Shown here piece by piece: positions 48,701-59,203 of a DNA stretch of 64,000 bases. This DNA comes from Bolinopsis microptera (taxonomy: Eukaryota > Ctenophora > Tentaculata > Lobata > Bolinopsidae), in contig NC_087084.1 in the NCBI RefSeq assembly GCF_026151205.1, positions 11,311,453 to 11,375,452 on the forward strand. Reading direction: 5' to 3'. The stretch's first letter is position 1, and each line of letters opens with the position of its first letter. The notes below the pieces were generated by a model. The model was not told the origin of the DNA, ran no database searches, and worked only from the letters and a program-made list of their open reading frames with translations. Position numbers and translations under genes: made by a program.

Positions 48701-51700
48701 ATGGAAATAACATGAACCATGGCATCTATTCAACACCCTTTAACAATCCACCTGATGTGTACAAATTACTGAATATACAGAAACTCGTAAGTCAATTGAA
48801 ATTCTAACCGTTGTTGCCAGGTGCTCCATCAGCTCCAGCTTCACCAATTGCTCCATCAGCACCATTCTCACCATCCTCGCCATTCTCACCATCAGCACCG
48901 GGGTTACCATCAGCACCGTTAGCACCATCTTCTCCAGGCTCTCCAGCAAGTCCTGGCTCACCTTCAGGACCCTTAGGACCTGGAGGAGCTTGTTTGTTAG
49001 CGTGAGAAGCACCGACATGCGGCACACTGAGGTCAGCAGGATCGGGTAGTAATCATCCAACATCACATTTCAGCGCAGTTCACAGCGAGTAATGATTATG
49101 CTATAGTTGCATAATTAAATGACATTGAGATGATTGCTTTCATGATGTTCTGATCATGAACAAGTTTGACAGATGATGCTTGAAGCATTTCTAAATGTTT
49201 AAAGGTAGTTTGAACCTTGTCTTCTGATCAGAACATTATTTTAGTGTTAACATAAATTCTGTAAAGTTTAAATAAAATATAACACCGTCAAATTTAATCA
49301 ATTCGTCCATACGAAACGAAATAGATGTAAATCACACTTGTTAATATTTTGTTTAAAATTTAATGCATGCAGCACATTTAAAACCAGCATATAGATCAAT
49401 ATGAATTAAATTAATGCTATCTACAAAGTTTGCAGCATAATTTAATAGAATAGATTAACTAACATAGAAAAGAGGCAGCGGCTAATTATAGCTTTATAGG
49501 TTTGGAAAATCTTAAATAATGACGATAAAGCTTTGTAAGATAACTGTGGTGGGATAACAGTAATATGACTATATGAGATGATAAGCAGTTCCAGCTGATT
49601 GAGAACACCTTACTTTAGCTCTCTAAAGAATGAATTTCAACTCATGGAAACTGATGCAGCAAATTTCATGTCTGAAGGTGATCAGCACGATTATTTAAAC
49701 GCTGCTTAAATCTGGTGGATTCGTGTAGTGTTATTGAGTCTCATGATTTGATGTTTCTTTCATTCAAATTTCTAATTGTTTCTGAATAGACTCAGTGAAG
49801 ACAGATTTTAATGGAAATTTTTATTTATTTCCATTAGAATCTGTCTTCACTGAGTCTATTCAGAAACGATCAGAAATTTGAATGAAAGAAGCTGCTTAAA
49901 TATCAATGGTGTAGTCTTTTACCATTGTCAGGCGAATTAGCAGCTAAAATCAATTCAGTGGGGTGAATGGAATAAAATGATATTATGTATTAATCATGAA
50001 GTGTGGCACTCCTTATATGGTAGTCACGTGACATGATGTTAAAATGATATAGAATTACTAAAACAATCAGTTTTAAACATTCAACGCTGACGGATAGAAT
50101 TGTCAGGTGACACAAAGGAAAGTTATTGTAGTATTAGCAAACAGGCAACCAGAGTTTTATGTTAATTAAATTGCGTATTGTAGTATAGTTAAAGCGAACA
50201 GCTTTTTGTGTTAATGAAATGGCTTAAAATAGTTGTTAAAGCAAACAGGCTAACAGCGTTTCATGTTAATTAAATTGCTTATTGTAGTATAATAGTAAAT
50301 GTGAACAAGCAAACAAGCAAACAGCGTTCTCACAAGGATTTAACTGCTAATTGCTATCCTAGTATTAAAGCTTATAAGTCCACAGTTGCCGATATAATTT
50401 GAACATGAACTAAACAAGAAGTCAACATAAAATCAACACAAATTCCGCATAGATTCAATATACTTTTAACGGAAAATCAACAAATAGCTCGTAAGCGGAT
50501 ACCAAATAAAAAGATTATAATATTGTTATAATCAAAATTCATTTTCAAACAGAGACCACGTTAAAATTCCAAATATAACATTTTAGCCTACCTTCTTCTC
50601 CTTGAGGACCTTGTTCTCCCTTCTCGCCTTGGGGGCCAACATCACCTGGAAGTCCTTCTCCTCCATCAACTCCATCAACTCCATCGGCTCCGTCAAGACC
50701 GTCGCTACCGGGCTCACCCTTTGCTCCTTGCTCACCTTGTGGACCTTGTGGTCCAGCTTCTAGCACCTTCATTGAAACAATGGCGTCAGATGTTTCGATA
50801 TATTTTAAAATATAATTTTATTTGCATTGGTAGAACTTAAAGGAAAGAAAAGTGTAAATAAACCCTGACACTTACATCAATACCATCAGCACCGTCAGCA
50901 CCATCCTCTCCATCAGGTCCTTTCTCTCCTGCTGCTCCTTCAGCTCCCTGTGGTCCTTGGGCTCCTAGATCACCTTTGTCTCCTGAGAACAAAAACCATG
51001 TCACAACAAATCAAGATACCTATAGTCAATAACCTAGCTGAAGACGATTTACACATGTATTTTGAAAGATCCTGCTAAAATAAACTTCTCGTATCTCTTA
51101 TATGTTTTAAAACAAATACCCTCCAGGCTAATAGTTAACAATCAATATTTCGCTAAATAGTTAATAAGCTTCCAAATTATGGAAATACATAAAAAATAAA
51201 ATGTATATTCGCTGCAGGATCAATATCATACCAGGTTGTCCCTTAGCACCGTCCTCTCCACTCTCGCTGACACCAGGTTCACCAGGTGGGGCAGAGTCGG
51301 GGGTAACACCATCTGGTCCGGGCTCTCCTACTGCTCCTACCTCGCCTTTGGGTCCCTGAAACAGAAAGACGCTGAGTTCTGTGCCATGAGCAGTGTCAAT
51401 AGGATAATTTTTAATTCAATCAAACACAAAAACAGGATTTTAAAATATGTTTACCCTTTTCTAAATATTGAACTTCTCTCATGCACGTACCTTATCTCCA
51501 GGTTCTCCAGCGGCTCCAGTGGTAGCTTCTCCCTGAGGTCCTTGTTCGCCTTTGGAACCATCAGCACCGTCAGCACCATCCTCTCCATCAGGTCCTTTCT
51601 CTCCTTCAGCTCCTTGTGGTCCTTGGCTTCCTGGCTCTCCTACTGATCCCTGAGGTCCAGGATCACCTTGTAAAAGTACGGTTGTAAGAGAAGTGTTTAG

Positions 51701-54700
51701 TCATAAAATTCAACTCCTTGCTATAGAATCAACTTTATCTTTACAATCATTGATATTAATCCAATACTGACGGGGAGACGTCAGACACGCAAGAAATATG
51801 GTAAGTTATAGAACTCCTGACCAAACGAGTGCCGAAGGCACGAGTTTTGTCAGGAGTTCTATAAATTGCTTATGGTACGGCACAAGACTCAAAATTGTGA
51901 GCTGTGAATCTAATTTTGCTTAAGCATGAAATCCAGCCCTTCTCGCTGGCTAATATTGGTCACGTTATCTATCAGCTGACTACACCTCGTGACTGCGTCA
52001 CTCGGTGACCACGTGCCCGACTGGCTGGTGCCGTACCATAAAAATAATGATTGGTCTGTCCACTTTATAGTCAAAATAAATGTGTTTTATAATTTATTTC
52101 CCCTCGAGTATTTCAATGCCGGATTCTATAAAAACCTTTTGATCCGCCGGGTCCTTTGGCTCCTGGTCCTCCATCTTCACCATCTGCAGCATCAGCTCCG
52201 GCAGGTCCTTGATCTCCTTGGGCTCCTTGATCTCCTGGGCCTCCTTTGGCTGCAGCAGCACCTGGGTGTAGGGTGTTATATGCGTTCTTGTGCTTTAAAA
52301 TGTTTAATACAGGAATATGCATTTGTCATCGACTGAAAATAGCTGCCGTAAACAACTGTAAATAGACAATAAAACGACTTTGTAATAACCACATTACCTA
52401 ATTACCAACAATATTAAAAAATTCAGGTAGGCTTATACACGAGCCTTTTATCTAATGCAGATGAACAAAATCAAGTTTTCAACATGTAAGCCAATTTAAC
52501 GCCAGCTTAAAGCCAGGTAAAAAGCCAGTTTTCAAGTAATAAACCTACCTGGTGCTCCCTTTGCTCCAGTAGGTCCAGGTTCTCCCTTCTCCAGCTTTCC
52601 TCCTTCAAGTCACCAGAGCCTCCTAGAACACAACTATTAGATCACAGTTTTCACATGATTTAAACCATTTAGCAGATTGTGGATCTGGTGCAGCAGTTAT
52701 TTTAGATTAATCGAATGTTTAATCTCCACATTTTCCAGTGAATACAATACATTTTCTTTTATTTGCTTCCACAGAGAGCTGGATGCGAGTAAAGAAAGCA
52801 TAAACTGCGCACCTGAGTCTCCACCGGAACCATCTCGGCCGGGTAGACCATCTAGACCCTTTGGTCCTTTAAGTCCTTGAGGTCCTTTCTCTCCTTTAGC
52901 TCCTTCCTCTCCGAGTAATCCTGTTTTGAACGTAGCTTGTGAATTTCATAATACCAATATTTTAATTTTGAGGTTAAGATTAATTGAATAGGTATTGGCC
53001 TGATAAAATTCCAAACCTATCATGGCTGTTTGAATAAAAGGATAGCGTAAGTCGTAAGTCCGCAGTTATTTCCACTTACCCTTAGGTCCCTCATCTCCGA
53101 CTTCACCGGAAGGTCCGGGTTCACCAGATGCTCCTTGTGGTCCTAGCTCTCCGACAGGTCCAAGAGGTCCTTTCTCTCCATCTGGTCCTGCTGATCCATC
53201 TCACCGGGTGCTCCCTCAGCTCCTGCCTCTCCTGAGATATTGAGGCTTATCACCTAGTGTATTGTACAAAATGGGTTCAATGAACGAAACCATTTCAATA
53301 AACAATTTACCATTTCAATAAACAATTTAGTAAGAGTATTAATTAAAAAACACCATTTCAATGAATAATTTAGTAAAAGTATTAATTAAAAAACACCTGG
53401 CGTGACATCAGTAAGCAAATAGAATAAAACATAATCTATGAAACAACAGATTAAAACTTCCCCTCACCTTGTTCACCCTGAGCGCCCTGCTCTCCGTCGG
53501 GACCGGGCTCTCCCTGAGCTCCCTCTTCTCCGGGTACCCTGTCACCTGGGGGTGCTTGAAGGTTAGCGTGAGTAGCACCGCACAGTTACATGCGGCACAT
53601 TCATCAGCTTCAGCAGGGTGACGGCAAGTGTGTTCCTCAGCTCACATTTATATCAGTGTGCGGATATGGTGGCTAGAAGTGCTGCTGAGAGGGGGAAGTG
53701 ATGCACGTGCACCATCTCCACGCTCCTAGCAACATCTAGTGACTGTCCATCGAGACATGCAGCGGAAATTAAACAGCGTAAATTATTTAAATTGAGTTGG
53801 ATAGCATATGTTTGATTACAAGAATCGATTGGAAGTCGGTTCTAAGCCACCCTAAGTTCAACACGAAATCTTAGCGAGATTAAAGCTATAGTGGAAAAAT
53901 TTGAAGTTGGCGTTCGAGATCCTTGATTATCTGTGATTGAAATTTCGTTAAAATACGAAAGTAGGATGTATCGGACAGGTATTTCTAACCACTAACTTCA
54001 AATCGTTCCACTATTAACACGTAACAGCCGGTCAAACAGTAATATCCTCGGCTAACAGCTTTAATCAGATTATGTATCATGCTTTGAGTTTTGCTTAATA
54101 GAACAAATTGTAAAAACTTATTTTGTTCTTAAAATACTGCATAATTGAGCAGCTAGAAATATGCGGGGTTCGTTTATGATTTATTCGTTTGCATAGGATT
54201 TATATCTTGACAACGTTGAATATAACCAAGACCGCAAGATTGTAAAACTACCAAAATGCAAGGCCTGTGCAGAACAATGTCAGGGTGACCGTGCTAGCTT
54301 TTCAAATATTAATTGTTTTGACAAAAGCATGGAAATATGTTGAGGCCACTATAACAATGGCCTGGGTTCTCCAGAACTTCTTTCGCGGTGTGGGGTGGGT
54401 GGCTCGAACGGGAGGTGTATGGGTGTTTCTAACCTATGCTAAGGAAGGGACTAGCCATCTCTTATACAACAATTTGGTCTCGGATCGGACACTCAAAACA
54501 ACAATAGAGGAACGGTCTACACGCTCACAGGCTACTATGTCTCGTGTAACCCCAGGATTTGACACGTTCACAGGCTACCACGTCTCGTGTAACCCCAGGA
54601 TTTAACACGCTCACAGGCTACCACGTTTCGTGTAACCCTAGGATTTAACACGCTCACAGGCTACCACGTCTCGCGTAACCCTAGGACTCTAACACTTAAC

Positions 54701-57700
54701 AGACTCTAACACGCTCACAGGCTTCCACGTCTCGTGTACCCTAGGATTTGGTTTTGGATCGGACACTCAAAACAACGATAGAGGAGCGGTCTACACGCTC
54801 ACAGGCTACCATGTCTCGTGTAACCCCAGGATTTTACACGTTCACAGGCTACCACGCCTCGTGTACCCCCAAGATTTAACACGCTCACAGGCTAACACGT
54901 CTCGTGTACCCTAGGATTTGGTTTTGGATCGGACACTCAAAACAACGATACAGGGGCGGTATACAGTGACGTTACAGGAACATGGCATACTCCTACGAGT
55001 TGCACGTAGCAGGCCATGACCTCCCCTGGAAGTCCCTGTCTCTCCGTCGTTAACCCGGCGGGGTTGCACCAGGGGCGGTGGTAACAGGACTTCAAGACTC
55101 TCGGAGTCTGTTGTCGATATCTATGTTTAATATATTTATGATATATGATTTGGGAGTCTCTCTCTCCGGCAGCAGGAGTTGGAGAATGGGGACGCGTTGT
55201 GAAAGCCACCGTAAGGAAGGCTTACTGTCGACGCCGACCAATAAAAAGAAGAACAATGGCGCGGAATTAGATGAATTAATTTTTTGGAAATCCAAATTCT
55301 AACAGTATTGGATTACATCACCTCAACGATGGCTGACGATGGCACAATATTTAGAAGTAAGTGATATTGTATGGCAAGAAATCAGCAGCGTGAACAGAAA
55401 TTTAGCGATATAATAAAATCTTCAATATTTCAGCGCAGCAGCTTCATGCAATCTAAAATGAGAAGTACGTACCGTACCCGGCTTAACGTACGTATGATAA
55501 AAGGTTTTTTTCCCTACTCTTGCCGAAGGCAAAAAGATCGTAGGGAATAAGTAATCGGGTTTGGATATATGAGGTGGCCCGACGGTCCTACGGTGATGAC
55601 AAAAGTCTGCTCCTTCGCAATATAGACCACTCCCCTATAATTATGTGTATAAAAGGAGTCTATTTTGCGCGCGCGACGCTGGTTATGAGTTAATTAATTA
55701 CAGGCATAGCAACCAGTTTTTGGTGCTTGACGACTGTTACAAACGGATCAATCATCAATATAGGTGTTATTTGTGTGAAACAATCTTAATAAATTACCGA
55801 GTGATAAAATTCAGCAAGTCAAAACAAATAAAATTATGATGTCAGCTGATAAACTCGTGGCTGTGGGCTGATTATTTAACAGTTAATCGACACTGAATGG
55901 TAGAAAGCATTGGAATACATAGTTGAGAACAAATGTTACTTCACAGTTACATTTAAGAAGCAACTATAATATCAAGATTGTGGTATTCTTTTAAAGAATC
56001 CTATATCAAATAAAAGGCTCGAAAGTCGATGGTGCTGTGATGTGTCGAGTAAGAATCAAAATGTATTAGTTTATGTTAGATACAAATAATAACTAAGACG
56101 AGACAGCATATTTTATTACAGTCAATAAGGTGGCATACGATGCAGTAATATGACGTGACATGATACGCATATCGTTATTGTTAACACGAAACAAAACCGC
56201 GCAAAGTATGAAATGATCTACAACCAAACCACATACAGATCGACGGCGACACCTCAGATGCGCGCAGGATTTTTCAAGTTCTGCACGCCTAATATAATAT
56301 AAACGTTTATTACATTGTACATGCGCCAAACACCACTCTGGGATACAATAAAGTAGAACAATTAAATTGTATGCAGTAGCTCAGTAGGGAAATTTGATCG
56401 TGCGTGGTGTTACCGCGGCGAAATTCTTGTTTATTAGTACATACCGTACAACCTCTTTAAAGTACGACATTTTGTATGTAGTGTCTAATCTAACTCCACC
56501 ATTATCTAATTATCTAATTATCTAATTATCTAATTATCTAATTATTTAATTATCTAATTTTCTAATTTTCTAATTATCTAATCATCTAATCTAGATCCTC
56601 AATTATCCGAACTCAGATCAGCTCTCCTGAGAAATCTCGGTCTCCTGATCATCAGAGGACATGTTTTTAGCAGACCGAGATCTATCAAGGAAGCCACGTA
56701 CTAGGTTCGGATGAAAAAGGCACTTCAGTGATACCGATACTGATAGTATAATATCACCATAATTTAAACATTATAACATGCAACAGACTGATTGTTTCAC
56801 TGCAGTTTGATAGAGTGTACTGCAGAAATGTCAGCTAACAGGTTGCCATGGTAATACCATGGCATGGTATACAAAACAGCTCAACAGGTGGAATTCAGCT
56901 AACATTAACACATTGAAACGTTAAAATAGTGTTGATAGCGCGCATGCTATTGCTATATCAGCAATGGCGAACTTAGAAACATATAAAATAGTAAATGTTA
57001 CTAAAGTAGTAACATATTTTATAGATCGGAATGAAGGCAATTATACTATTTATTATTACTGATACGTTTTGATACTTTATATCATTAGTACTACAGGAGA
57101 TTGGATTAAATCCTTTGTACAAATTAAGGCCAGGCAACGGTGCGAGGCAAAACTTAGGTACACCTGCCTATCATGGAGAGCCATTTTAACATTAAGGAAT
57201 TAATCATTAATTATAAATGTTGGGTCTCTAATCAAGTGTGCTCAATCAATGAGTTCTAGATTAACAAATTGTATATTAAAGCGTAGAGTGTTACCAGGTT
57301 ATGTTAATATGGTAGCACTACCATATAAGGTAATGTTAACATGGTAACACTACCATAATAATAAGATAATGTATATCAGAGCGTAGGATAAAAAGTGTTA
57401 CCAGGTTCTCCTTTGGGTCCAGGTTCTCCTTGATCTCCGGTGGGACCATCGACTCCATCAACTCCATCAACTCCATCAACTCCTGCAGGTCCTTTTTCAC
57501 CCTCGGGTCCTTGTTCAGGTCCTTGTTCTCCCTGAGTTTAAATGGGGTGCAAATAGTTTCACTTGCTAATATCGTTCAAATCCTACGGACGCGTTTACAC
57601 TCTAACACTCCACTTTAAATCGTCGTAAAACTGCATCACGATAGAGCTTCAAAGTGTTGAAAGTAATAAAGATTTGAAAGTATGAAAATAGTTTACCACG

Positions 57701-59118
57701 TCTCCAGGGGCACCAGGTTCTCCAGGGGCACCAGGTTCTCCTTGAGCACCATCCTCACCGTCGATACCGTTACTACCGGGTTCACCTGAAAGAGGACCCG
57801 TTAAATACTGTTTTCATGTATCGTGATCTTTGTAATGGAACAGGATTGTCATGCTGCATAAACTATTTTAACTTTATTAATGACTGGTAATTATGAGATG
57901 TGCTAGGAGGTAAAATAGCGTGTTAGTAAAGCTTGCTTAAGTCTATCAAATATTTTAGTATTCCTAACCCCAACTACACCACTTATGCATTTATTATAGA
58001 TATGGTAAATATGAATTTGAATCACAGTGAATCTAACCTGCAGCTCCTTCAAGTCCGGCTAATCCATTGAGTCCGTTAGCTCCGTCAGGTCCGGGAGCTC
58101 CCTGAGGTTCCTGGACATCTGCGCCAGGGTCTCCTGATTCTCCTTTTTCACCGTCAGCTCCGTCAGCTCCTGCTGGACCGTCAGCTCCCTACAAGGTTTT
58201 AAATTCTCATCTAACTAACACTACTAACACTAATCTGATACTTTCATTTCGTATGTTAATCCAAACGGATTATGCGAATAAACAGTGGCTATGCACAGGA
58301 GCTCACTTTACTGTTCTTACTGATATAAGTGTTGATTTGTATCGCTAGGGTGGTTTAAGGTTTTAGAGGAATTTTTTTTTCTCCCTTTGAATCAATCAAG
58401 CTAGATGATTTGTTGTAAATACTGAGATCAAACTATCAATTTACAGGCTATAATCGGCAAACATGTTGCAAGGCGTCATCTTCAGTGACATAAGCCTACA
58501 AATTGTAAAAGGTTAGGTTTTAGAAACAAATCTGATCAAGTTGCCATGACAACACCAAGGCTTACCTGGACACCATTAGGACCCATATCTCCCTTGGGAC
58601 CATCTTCAGCGTCTGTACCGTTACAACCATCAACACCGGCCATACCGTCTTCACCATCTTCTCCCATGATACCGGATACTCCCTGTTCTCCAAGGGGACC
58701 CAACTCTCCAGGTTCTCCCTAAGGTTACAAATGTTAGATGCAATGATTGTAAATACGGAACTTTTAGCCATGACAAAATTGCATAATTTGATCGCTTCTC
58801 TATCTAATCTAGGATCACTAAAATGAAAACATACCAATGATCAAACGACATTATTTTTAGAATCTAAGACTGAACTGGAACTTATAGACGTTTGAACATA
58901 CCTGCATTCCCTTGAGTCCGGGAAGTCCTGCGAGTCCGGGTGTTCCTTTGGGACCAGAGACTCCGGAAGGACCCTGGGGTCCAGTTTCACCTTGTGCTCC
59001 TGGAATTTTTTACCGTAAACTTAAGCGAAAAATGTTTCAAACCTAATGAATTCTTTGGAATGACATATTTCATTATGGTATCCGTTGTAAGAACCAAATT
59101 ATTCTTGTTGTGAAAATG

Positions 59119-59203
<85 letters not shown>

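Larger units (their letters stand above)
53546..57401. other. Collagen intron 7 contents
   Basis: A 3.9-kb intron holding a 43-bp minisatellite (54474-54958), a hairpin near 55505-55550 (CCCTACTCTTGCCGAAGGCA type), a GTACGTACCGTACCCGG segment (55465-55481) shared with intron 34, an 8-bp TATCTAAT array (56501-56592) and otherwise AT-rich DNA. A short Gly-containing stretch at about 55015-55060 on the minus strand may be a decayed collagen exon. Confidence 0.6.

Noticed and set aside
48980-49066. An apparent second signal peptide ([20 protein letters not shown]) before collagen exon 17, hinting at an internal promoter
   Set aside because: Its frame does not continue into the glycine frame of exon 17, and the same sequence context occurs upstream of exon 8 as an intron end with stops. 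It is duplicated intron sequence.
54267-54605. 112-codon plus-strand open frame starting at GTG
   Set aside because: It runs into the 43-bp minisatellite, has no recognised motif and no splice support.
55015-55060. Possible extra collagen exon on the minus strand ([13 protein letters not shown])
   Set aside because: Only one or two Gly triplets fit, no phase-compatible splice sites were found, and exons 7 and 8 already join in phase. At most it is a decayed exon.
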